A DNA stretch of 56,769 nucleotides from Tannerella sp. (GTDB lineage: Bacteria; Bacteroidota; Bacteroidia; Bacteroidales; Tannerellaceae): assembly GCA_031285565.1 (NCBI GenBank), contig JAITVY010000043.1, positions 1-56,769 of the forward strand, read 5' to 3'. Numbering within the stretch: the first letter of the stretch is position 1; each line of letters starts with the position of its first letter. This document shows positions 49,856 to 56,769 of this stretch, piece by piece. The translations under genes and the position numbers were made by a program. The notes beneath the pieces are model-generated. The model was not told where the DNA came from and made no database searches. It saw only the letters and a program-made list of their open reading frames with translations.

Positions 49856-51337
49856 GTGGAAAAGTATGATGTAATTATTATCGGTAGTGGACTGGGTGGT
49901 TTGGCGTGCGGCTTTATTCTGGCAAAGAACGGACTAAACGTTTGTGTGCTTGAACAGGATGCTCAGGTAGGCGGATGTTTGCAAACTTTTCGTCGCGGAA
50001 ATACATTGTTTGATACCGGATTTCATTATGTCGGTGCATTGGGTGAAGGTCAATCATTGCATAAGTTGTTTCGTTATTTCGATTTGCTTGACCTGCCCTG
50101 GCAGCAACTGGATGAAGCTGCATTTGATGAAGTTATTATCGGTGATCAATCGTATTTTTTTGCCAATGGTCATGATCGTTTTGCAGAAGAATTGGCGCAA
50201 CGTTTTCCACATCAGCGAACTAATCTGAATCAATATGTATCATTCCTGAAAAATGTAGGAGATAATTTATTCAGTAGTTTTGATTCGACCCACAAAGAAG
50301 ATATTTTTACGACTTCGCTTTTTGCACGCTCTGCATATGAGTTCCTGAATGAAACGATTGATGATCCGCTATTACGGAAAGTGCTTTCCGGTACATCATT
50401 GAAGATGGAACTGAATGCGGAAACATTACCTTTATATGTTTTTGCACAGATTAATAATTCATTTATAGAAAGTGCCTGGCGGTTGAGAGGCGGAGGGTCG
50501 CAAATCGCAGAGAGATTGGTTGAGCAAATCCGGAATATGGGAGGTCGTGTATTAACCCGTTCGAATGTAACCCGTTTGACAGAGTCGAATGGTGTGATTT
50601 CAACTGTTGAAGTGAATGGCGAAGAGCAATTCACAGCTAAGTGGGTTATTTCCAATGCACACCCTGCTCATACGATCTCATTGGTCGATGAGACAAAATT
50701 ATTGCGGAAAATATATCGAAAACGTATTGCATCCCTGGAAAATACATTTGGAATGTTCACCGTTAATATTGGTCTGAAACCGGGCTCTGTGCCTTACCGG
50801 AACCGGAATCTTTTTATTCATCGGGATGATGCGGACTTATGGCGTTTTAATCCTGAAGATTCGTTGGCGAGTGTGTTAGTCAGTTATAATATGTCTGAAA
50901 CGGATACACGGTATGCTTCAAATATAGACCTGCTTACACCGATGAGCTGGAGCGAGGTGTCAAAATGGAAAGATACATCTGTCGGACGCCGGGGTGAAGA
51001 TTATGTAGAGATGAAAAACGCCCGGATAGAAGCTTGTCTGGAGTTAGTTTCTCCTCATATTCCGGAACTACGCAACGGAATCGAAAAAATCTACACAAGT
51101 ACGCCATTATCCTATCAATCATATGCCAATATGGTGGATGGCTCTGCTTATGGTATCCGGAAAGATTATACACAACCTATGTATACCGTGCTTGCACCGC
51201 GTACTCCCATTCCGAATTTATTATTGACGGGGCAGAATCTTAATTTGCATGGTATCCTGGGTGTTTCGTTAACCTCATTTTTTACTTGTGCCGAAATCCT
51301 GGGAATGGATACTATAAAGAATGATTTGGAGCTATGA
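49856..51337 (+). CDS. FAD-dependent oxidoreductase, CrtI/retinol-saturase-like
   Basis: 493-residue flavoprotein with an N-terminal Rossmann motif (YDVIIIGSGLGGLACG, GSGLGG at 10-15) and the VLEQDAQVGGCLQTF FAD block. The phytoene-desaturase-like core follows, with LRGGGSQIAERLVEQI and FGMFTVNIGL, and a C-terminal FAD loop with LLTGQNLNLHGILGVS. Substrate unknown; relatives act on carotenoids, retinoids or other polyenes. I use the GTG at 49856 because an in-frame TTG at 49805 lies inside a REP-like hairpin and adds non-conserved Lys-rich sequence. Confidence 0.85.
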   Translation: MEKYDVIIIGSGLGGLACGFILAKNGLNVCVLEQDAQVGGCLQTFRRGNTLFDTGFHYVGALGEGQSLHKLFRYFDLLDLPWQQLDEAAFDEVIIGDQSYFFANGHDRFAEELAQRFPHQRTNLNQYVSFLKNVGDNLFSSFDSTHKEDIFTTSLFARSAYEFLNETIDDPLLRKVLSGTSLKMELNAETLPLYVFAQINNSFIESAWRLRGGGSQIAERLVEQIRNMGGRVLTRSNVTRLTESNGVISTVEVNGEEQFTAKWVISNAHPAHTISLVDETKLLRKIYRKRIASLENTFGMFTVNIGLKPGSVPYRNRNLFIHRDDADLWRFNPEDSLASVLVSYNMSETDTRYASNIDLLTPMSWSEVSKWKDTSVGRRGEDYVEMKNARIEACLELVSPHIPELRNGIEKIYTSTPLSYQSYANMVDGSAYGIRKDYTQPMYTVLAPRTPIPNLLLTGQNLNLHGILGVSLTSFFTCAEILGMDTIKNDLEL

Positions 51338-51430
51338 TTAACTTAGTTAATCAGAAGGAAGGGAAAAAGTAAAAGAAGAATACAGGCTGTTATTCTATAG
51401 AGCCTTGTAAGAAATAGTTCGTACGCACAT

Positions 51431-52201
51431 ATGGAAAGAGAATATTCATTTCAGGAAATAAGAGATTTACTTGATCTGGCGGCAGCACGTTTTAATACGT
51501 CTGAATTTATTGAAACGGATCCTGTTCAGTTCCCACGAAAATATGCACTCAAACAAGATATCGAAATATCAGCATTCCTGACTGCTACGATTGCCTGGGG
51601 AAAACGGAACCTTATCCTTAAGTCTGCAGAAAAGATGCATCATATTATGGGAAGCTCACCCTATGATTATATAATGAATCAGGGGTATGAGAAATTGAGC
51701 CGGAATAATATCCACCGTACTTTTTTTGAAGAAGATATGGCATATCTCTGCCGGGGATTACATGCAATCTATCTACAATATGATAGCTGCGAGCCAATAT
51801 TTACTGTTTCAAAGGAAACAATGGATCTATGGACCGGAATTATGACTTTCCGTAAATATATGCAGGAAGCCAATGGCGGGTATCCGGCGAAAAGCCTGAA
51901 GCATATTTCCGATCCGGCTAAATCGGCTTGCAAACGTTTGCATCTGGCATTACGGTGGCTGATACGGAATGACGGAATTGTAGATATCGGTTTATGGAAA
52001 AATGTTTCCCCGGCCAGTCTTTATATTCCATTAGATACACATGTTATATCTGTAGCCCGTTCCCTTGGGTTATTAGTGCGGAAACAGAACGACCGGAAAG
52101 CTGTAGAAGAGCTTACGAATCAATTAAGGCTCTTTAATCCGGAAGACCCTATTCTTTATGATTTCGCTTTGTTTGGTTTGGGCGAAAGTAAAAGCCTGTA
52201 A
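51431..52201 (+). CDS. TIGR02757/DUF2400 family protein
   Basis: 256-residue soluble protein of a conserved bacterial family with no firmly assigned role. Hallmarks are the N-terminal DPVQFPRKYALKQDIEISAFLTATIAWGKR segment (about 31-60), FRKYMQEANGG, LALRWLIRND and LYIPLDTHVISVARSLGL. The helical PEDPILYDFALFGLGES end resembles the end of helix-hairpin-helix glycosylase-like proteins. It starts 93 bp after the oxidoreductase gene. Confidence 0.85.
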   Translation: MEREYSFQEIRDLLDLAAARFNTSEFIETDPVQFPRKYALKQDIEISAFLTATIAWGKRNLILKSAEKMHHIMGSSPYDYIMNQGYEKLSRNNIHRTFFEEDMAYLCRGLHAIYLQYDSCEPIFTVSKETMDLWTGIMTFRKYMQEANGGYPAKSLKHISDPAKSACKRLHLALRWLIRNDGIVDIGLWKNVSPASLYIPLDTHVISVARSLGLLVRKQNDRKAVEELTNQLRLFNPEDPILYDFALFGLGESKSL

Positions 52202-52204
52202 AGC

Positions 52205-52346
52205 CAGTGACTCAGTTATAAAGTCTATATCCGCATTTTACGAAGTAAGCACATGCGATCTGTATATGATCAAAATATTTACCGACAACTACCTTAAACC
52301 GAAAGACTACCTGACACTTTCATTAGGGGTGAGATTCGGATTTTAA
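52205..52346 (+). pseudogene. C-terminal scrap of an outer-membrane beta-barrel protein
   Basis: Just after the TIGR02757 stop, one frame reads ..MIKIFTDNYLKPKDYLTLSLGVRFGF and stops at 52346. That is the pattern of the last two strands of a Bacteroidetes outer-membrane barrel, with alternating residues and a terminal aromatic. There is no start, signal peptide or upstream barrel, so it is a remnant of a deleted gene rather than an expressed one. Confidence 0.5.
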
Positions 52347-52380
52347 GAGGATCTAAGCCTTTATATTCCACCTAATAAGT

Positions 52381-52388
52381 TATCTTTG
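52381..52388 (+). promoter_or_regulatory. -7 box for the oxidoreductase-isomerase operon
   Basis: TATCTTTG matches TAnnTTTG and lies 62 bp before the Gfo/Idh/MocA gene. A CTTTAT at about 52359-52364 is a weak -33 candidate. Confidence 0.55.
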
Positions 52389-52450
52389 TAAAAACGAAAG
52401 TTATTTTTCCGGAATAATAGTTTCTTAGTTAATCATAAAATTAAATACTT

Positions 52451-53974
52451 ATGGACAGACGAACGTTTATATCTACAGGAGTAGGGTTAGGTGTATTCTC
52501 CATTGTGCCTAATCATGTGATCGCTGCAGCAAGTAAAGGGATGGTTGCCCCGAGTGATAAAATTACGATGGTGCATATCGGTTGTGGAACGGAAGGGCTG
52601 AATGAAATAAATCCTTTACTACAATCTCCCGCCATTGAAATCGTAGGAGTAGCCGATCCAAACAGGGAAAGTTACGATTACATCCACTGGAGCGAATATG
52701 GCTTGCGCAATCAGCTGCGTGAACTGATAGGAGAACCTGCCTGGAAAGAAGGAATTAAAGGCATACCCGGAGGGCGGAATGTAATGAAAGAAGTAATAGA
52801 GATCTACTACCGGAAGAATCGCCCGGGATATAAAGGTACAATTGCAGCAGCCGAAGACTATCGTGAATTATTGGATTCCATCAAAGATGTAGATGCCGTA
52901 AAGATCATGTCGCCCGATCATTTACATGCTTATCAGGCCTGTGATTGTTTGAGTAGAGGGAAGCATGTGATTATGCACAAACCACTGGGTAATAAAATGA
53001 CGGAAGCGATGAAAGTAGCAGATCTGGCAAAGTCGTTCTCATTATCTACCTTTATGATGGCTTATAATTCTTATCATACCGGAGATCTGGATCTTATTAA
53101 ACGATGGATAGATGCAGGAGCAATCGGCACACTGAAAGAAGTACACAATTGGTCGAACCGTCCGGTCTGGCCTCAATATCCAGTTATTCCTACCGACAAG
53201 CCGCCTGTACCGGATGGTTTCAATTGGGATCTGTGGTTAGGTCCTGCCGAAATGAGGGATTATCATCCGTATTATACACACGCAACGTTCCGCGGGTGGT
53301 ACGAATTCGGAGCCGGCGCGTTAGCCGATATGGGATATTACAGCATGTTACCGGTTTTTGATATCCTGAAACTGGATTCGGCCACATCTGTACGGACGCG
53401 GTTTTCCCGGGTAATCGGTCTGAAAAATAATGTTCCGGCTACTATCGTAAATGATTATTCATATCCAATGGCGGCAGCTTATAAATTTGAAGTGCCTTAC
53501 AAAGACGGCTCAGGGCAGATTCTTTTCGAATGGCATGATGGCGGAATGAAACCACAGGCGCCCGAAGGATACGAAGAAGACGATCTGCCGATAGAAGGAA
53601 TGATGTTTTTGGGTGATAAAGGGGCAATTGTTTCCGGATTTCTTCGTCAGGATCCTGTTCTGGTAGGTAACCAGGCTTCATTGTATAAACACATTAAAAG
53701 CAATAAGCAGGAAGGAAGCGATCGTCTGGAAGTGCTGCCGGATGGGACAGAGGCATGGCTGCAAGGTTGGATAGACCGCTGCAAAAACGGGAAGAAAGGG
53801 TTTGGCTCATTCGAGAATGCCAAAGAAGTCAACGAAACCTTTAATTTGGGTTCCGTTTCTTTAATGTGCCAGGGGAAGAAACTGGAATATAATCCGGAGA
53901 CACGAACCATTACCAATGATGCCGAAGCCAATAAGCTTCTGACCCGGAAGATGCGTAAAGGGTATGAGATATAA
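52451..53974 (+). CDS. Gfo/Idh/MocA-family oxidoreductase with Tat-type signal
   Basis: 507-residue NAD(P)-dependent sugar or cyclitol oxidoreductase. MDRRTFISTGVGLG and the following hydrophobic stretch form a twin-arginine signal, so it is exported folded. The Rossmann motif is HIGCGTEG (42-49). The family's EKP motif is HKP here (176-178), and the C-terminal domain has GWYEFGAGALADMGYYSM. Many exported relatives in Bacteroidetes carry such changes and act on glycans with bound cofactor. It is 23 bp upstream of a Tat-type isomerase, suggesting joint action on one sugar. Confidence 0.9.
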   Translation: MDRRTFISTGVGLGVFSIVPNHVIAAASKGMVAPSDKITMVHIGCGTEGLNEINPLLQSPAIEIVGVADPNRESYDYIHWSEYGLRNQLRELIGEPAWKEGIKGIPGGRNVMKEVIEIYYRKNRPGYKGTIAAAEDYRELLDSIKDVDAVKIMSPDHLHAYQACDCLSRGKHVIMHKPLGNKMTEAMKVADLAKSFSLSTFMMAYNSYHTGDLDLIKRWIDAGAIGTLKEVHNWSNRPVWPQYPVIPTDKPPVPDGFNWDLWLGPAEMRDYHPYYTHATFRGWYEFGAGALADMGYYSMLPVFDILKLDSATSVRTRFSRVIGLKNNVPATIVNDYSYPMAAAYKFEVPYKDGSGQILFEWHDGGMKPQAPEGYEEDDLPIEGMMFLGDKGAIVSGFLRQDPVLVGNQASLYKHIKSNKQEGSDRLEVLPDGTEAWLQGWIDRCKNGKKGFGSFENAKEVNETFNLGSVSLMCQGKKLEYNPETRTITNDAEANKLLTRKMRKGYEI

Positions 53975-53997
53975 TAACACAATCAAATAATTCTATT

Positions 53998-54981
53998 ATG
54001 ACAACAAGACGAAATTTTCTTCGCAATTCAATGCTGGGAACTATGGCGATTGCTACCGCTCCGGCAGTAAATATGATGGCGGCAACTACAGCGGCAACTG
54101 TAAATAAAGATGCACTCCAGCCTCTGCGTATATCCATGCTATCCTATTCATTTCACGGTTTGGTCGGAGCCGATATGATGGATATCTTCCATTTTTTCGA
54201 ATCGTGTAAATACCGCTACAGACTGGATGCCGCCGACCTTTGGAATGGTATGTTTACCGGTACGGATGAAGATTTTATTACCAAAGTTTATTCGGCACTG
54301 GAAGACCGTCAGTTGGTTGTTCCCAATATTGCCGTAGACGGAGCGCATATTATGTCGATCGGAGATGATGATCCTAAACATTTACAGGAACAACAGGACC
54401 GGTATATGCAGATCGCTAAACGTTTGGGCGTGGGGTTTGTTCGTTTTGATGCAGGTCCGTATATGTTGAATGGGCGCAAAGAAACGGATGGTTGGACGGA
54501 TCAGGAATTTGATTATATCGTCCGCCGTTATAAAGAACTGGCAGCTTTTGCATATGACAACGGATTCAGAATAGGCGCCGAAAATCATTGGGGTCCTGAA
54601 CGTTGCTAGATGCATATGGAGAAACTGATCAAAGCGGTAGATCATCCCGGGTTCGGCATTTGTATGCACTTCGGGGGATGGACCGGAACTAAAGATGAAA
54701 ATCTTGCAGCAGAGAAAGCGGCTGCTCCATACGTTTGCCATACGCATATTCCATGGGATTGCTGTGAGGATCCTGCTCTACCTCAGCGCCTGAAAGTGCT
54801 GCGCGATGTGAATTATCCCGGATATTATAGTGTAGAACAACATTCCGGGCAAAACGAATATAATCTGGTTGAAGCACAGTTAGGCAAAATAAAAGCAGTA
54901 CTGACCAGTTGGAACCGTGGTGGTACCGGAGAATTGTATCCGACCCGCGAACAAGATCCTGATAAGCGTGTGCCATGGTGA
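53998..54981 (+). pseudogene. Sugar phosphate isomerase/epimerase interrupted by an in-frame amber codon
   Basis: A single reading frame from 53998 to 54981 encodes a xylose-isomerase-like TIM-barrel protein with a Tat signal (MTTRRNFLRNSMLGTMAIATA). TAG at 54607-54609 splits it after residue 203 (ENHWGPERC). ATG follows immediately and the frame resumes MHMEKLIKAVDHPGFGICMHFGGW for 123 residues to PDKRVPW. The two parts together make one normal-length domain (about 327 residues). Metal-binding Glu and His positions fall on both sides, so the first piece alone should be inactive. It could be a nonsense mutation, a sequence error, or reinitiation at the adjacent ATG. Confidence 0.8.
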
Positions 54982-55053
54982 GCCATCACTTCGTTTACAA
55001 CGTCCGGCATGCTGAAACAGTCTCGTACGACAATGTCCGATTATGGGTTTAAG

Positions 55054-55091
55054 GTGATAAAGTCTTTCCGTCGACGGATAGACTTTATCAC
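55054..55091. repeat. 38-bp near-perfect palindrome centred on GTCGAC
   Basis: The 19-bp arms 55054-55072 and 55073-55091 (gtgataaagtc...) pair with a single mismatch and no loop. It lies in the 274-bp gap after the isomerase. No T-tract follows, so it is not a classic terminator. It could be a terminator variant, a dimeric protein site or a mobile-element end. Nothing else is recognisable in 54982-55255. Confidence 0.7.
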
Positions 55092-55255
55092 TCGTGGAGG
55101 TTAGTATACCTATCTACGAGCGAATCAATACCATTTACACTACATTGCAAAGCCGGAATCAAAAAAAAATAGGTACAATGCAACTTTTCCCTGGAAAAAT
55201 ACATCTGTTATTTATAATGATATTGTTAGAAATATAAACTTTTAAATAGATGATT

Positions 55256-55816
55256 ATGAAAAACGTGATTGCTATATGTTGGATTTTGGGAGTAATGCTA
55301 TTGGTTAGTTGCCAGGAAGATTCTTTACATCTGCAAGAGAGTGAATTTGTTACTTCTTGTAGAGCTAGTTTTGTCTTTATAGATGAAAACGGAAATGATT
55401 TAATAAACATTGATGATGGTGTTTCCACATATCCTTTTTCTTTTGAAAAACTACCGGAGTTATATAACGAAGAAGTTAATCCATATGGTAATGGTTTTCT
55501 TTATAACGGGAATTTTAATACGATTGAGTTTCATACGGATTTAGAACGATATTGTTGGAAAACCTGTTTGTATGGTTTTGATAATGTCCCGTCATATAAA
55601 ACATATGTACAAGTCGGTAGTTTTGGCATTGATTCCATTTTAACTAAATATTCTTTTACCGGAGATTGTATCGGACGTCCAATCTGTGCTCAAGTTGAGG
55701 AACTGTATTACAATGAGACATTGATTTATTCGAGTGGAAAGCTATCTAAAATATTTGAACCGGAAGTCGTTTTTATTAAAAAAGAAAAAGGGAAAACCTC
55801 TGTGATTACAGAATGA
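55256..55816 (+). CDS. Small hypothetical lipoprotein
   Basis: 186-residue protein starting MKNVIAICWILGVMLLVSC, a clear lipoprotein signal with Cys19. The mature part begins QEDSLHLQESEF and is rich in aromatic residues and strands, with several Cys (about residues 34, 99, 103, 138, 144) that could form disulfides. I do not recognise the family. The start at the second ATG (55256) fits the signal peptide better than the ATG at 55250. The gene is AT-rich relative to its left neighbours, followed by a terminator, and probably monocistronic. Confidence 0.7.
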   Translation: MKNVIAICWILGVMLLVSCQEDSLHLQESEFVTSCRASFVFIDENGNDLINIDDGVSTYPFSFEKLPELYNEEVNPYGNGFLYNGNFNTIEFHTDLERYCWKTCLYGFDNVPSYKTYVQVGSFGIDSILTKYSFTGDCIGRPICAQVEELYYNETLIYSSGKLSKIFEPEVVFIKKEKGKTSVITE

Positions 55817-55838
55817 GATCAGGCATTATTAATATAAG

Positions 55839-55865
55839 AAGGGTTTTCGTGAGGGAACCCTTTTT
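55839..55865 (+). terminator. Terminator of the small lipoprotein gene
   Basis: AAGGGTT (55839-55845) pairs with AACCCTT (55856-55862) around a 10-nt loop and runs into TTTTT ending at 55865. Confidence 0.85.
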
Positions 55866-55966
55866 CGTTAGGACGTGTTAATTACAATCCAACCCTAAAA
55901 AATATACAAACATCCCCCTTGTGCCTGTCAATAATATACTATTTTTACATAGTAATATGATTTTCC

Positions 55967-56659
55967 ATGAGAAACAACTTCTTTTTACTGGCTTTTATTC
56001 CGGTATGCTGGTTTTTATTATTCGATAGTATAAATATACAGGCCGCAGAAAATAGTATACTATTTAATCGTTTGGATGTCAATAACGGTTTGTCGTCTAA
56101 TGAGGTAAGTTGCGTCTATAAGGGTAGGAAGGGATTTATGTGGTTTGGGACAGGGGCAGGGCTGACCCGGTATGACGGGTATGAGTTCAAGACGTTCCGC
56201 CATGAAGTAGACGGCGCTTTATTTTCCGAAGGATATATTATGGAATTAGTGGAAACAATGGATGGAAAACTCTGGGTTACTTATCAATCCGGAGAGATCA
56301 GTATTTTTGATATATATAGCCATGCGTTTTATACTGTATCAGAAATCCAGCAACAGCTGGGCATTCAATCTACTATTGTAAATGTCTTCCAGGATAATGA
56401 TTACCAGCTTTTATTTGCTGCATCCGACAATCATCTTTATAAATATAATTATACATCCAGACGGCTTATTAGCTATCCTGTATATCCTGAAGAAGGAGGG
56501 GTATGTGATTTGGTTTGTAATGAAAAAGGGATGTATATTATTTATTATTCGGGAGTTCTGGAAATTATTAATCCTGATAGTTTCGAACAGGTATTGAAAG
56601 ATGATTTCCTTAAAAAACTTCCTGCTCCTAAACGTTTTAATTTATTTGTAGATAAGTAG
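55967..56659 (+). pseudogene. Truncated N-terminus of an HTCS-type sensor (two-component propeller)
   Basis: The 230-residue frame starts with a signal peptide (FFLLAFIPVCWFLLFDSINIQAA). Reg_prop beta-propeller repeats follow: FNRLDVNNGLSSNEVSCVYKG, GFMWFGTGAGLTRYDGYEFKTF and GKLWVTYQSGEISIFD. This is the opening of the periplasmic sensor of a hybrid two-component system, which normally runs over 1,200 residues through a histidine kinase and receiver to an AraC domain. Here coding character ends at NLFVDK and TAG at 56657. Very AT-rich DNA and a possible transposase start follow. It is most simply an HTCS gene broken by an insertion sequence. Confidence 0.7.
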
Positions 56660-56732
56660 ATGTTCATAATTAGTTTATATAATATATTTTTCTTTACTTC
56701 GCCTGTTATTATATTAGATAGGATAATCAATA

Positions 56733-56769
56733 ATGGGAAAGATAAAGAAATTAGAATTAACAGATGTCC
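56733..56769 (+). mobile_element. Possible transposase start, cut by the window edge
   Basis: ATG at 56733 opens the frame MGKIKKLELTDV before the window ends. This opening resembles the N-terminus of winged-helix (IS630-type) transposases of Bacteroidetes as I recall them. Twelve codons are too few for certainty. The preceding 70 bp are AT-rich and may contain the element's left end near 56655-56665. Confidence 0.4.

Noticed and set aside
54607..54609. Pyrrolysine or other recoding at the amber codon
   Set aside because: Pyrrolysine is not expected in this phylum, no insertion-element-like structure is evident, and isomerases of this family do not use it. Nonsense mutation, error or reinitiation is simpler.
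56597..56659. The 230-residue propeller protein as a complete natural gene
   Set aside because: HTCS sensors continue far beyond two or three propeller repeats, and a probable mobile element follows directly, so truncation is more likely.
1..56769. CRISPR arrays, rRNA genes or a replication origin
   Set aside because: I looked for regularly spaced direct repeats, rRNA segments and dnaA-box clusters and saw none.

Overview
The window looks like a chromosomal segment from a member of Bacteroidales. I place it near the Tannerellaceae or Dysgonomonadaceae, but cannot resolve family from the sequence alone. The evidence is the gene content (SusC/SusD pair, FecR anti-sigma with ECF sigma, HTCS-type sensor, T9SS sorting domain, LpxH-type hydrolase), the near absence of Shine-Dalgarno sequences, and repeated Bacteroidetes-type -7 boxes (TAnnTTTG) upstream of genes. 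Base composition is moderately AT-rich throughout and most AT-rich at the right edge.

Layout. Positions 1-5860: a CAU-anticodon tRNA, murF, then folP-cdaA (folate and c-di-AMP synthesis) and pta-ackA (acetate and ATP), ended by a strong double hairpin. Positions 5981-8415, minus strand: efp-radC and a MIP18-type Fe-S factor with an LpxH-like hydrolase. Positions 8624-13277, minus strand: an orphan TonB-dependent receptor and rsmA-mgtE. Positions 13374-22083, plus strand: a flippase-like membrane protein, pepD, uvrA and a SNF2 helicase.

Positions 22335-41248 are the accessory heart of the window. A TonB receptor-lipoprotein pair (26680 to 22335) has an upstream box of four half-sites at 11-bp steps, the geometry of PhoB/OmpR-family sites. 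About 11 kb away, upstream of an ECF sigma/FecR/SusC/SusD/endonuclease-exonuclease-phosphatase cluster (37786 to 29540), the same box reappears. It is followed by a decayed copy of the receptor's start: ATG has become ACG, a KLQFL peptide remains, then a stop. My main hypothesis is that an ancestral receptor was duplicated and lost while its promoter survived and may now drive the sigma operon. That would link both loci to one signal, possibly phosphate. Between them sit an unusual stand-alone SecD periplasmic-domain protein and a macro-domain deacetylase behind a triple promoter repeat. A T9SS-exported GH5 glucanase and hflX close the block.

Positions 41423-52201: an AraC regulator, xerD, aroQ, pyk, an O-methyltransferase, rbfA, then a 703-residue in-frame fusion of a LolE/FtsX-type permease to a ZnuA-type zinc-binding lipoprotein. 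A ZnuC-like ATPase follows but no ZnuB, then a CrtI-like oxidoreductase and a TIGR02757 protein. Positions 52205-56769 show decay and mobile DNA: an outer-membrane-protein C-terminal scrap, a Gfo/Idh/MocA oxidoreductase, a sugar phosphate isomerase split by an amber stop, a small lipoprotein, and an HTCS gene cut short just before what looks like the start of a transposase. Several families of palindromic intergenic repeats are scattered between genes. I saw no CRISPR array, no rRNA and no replication origin.
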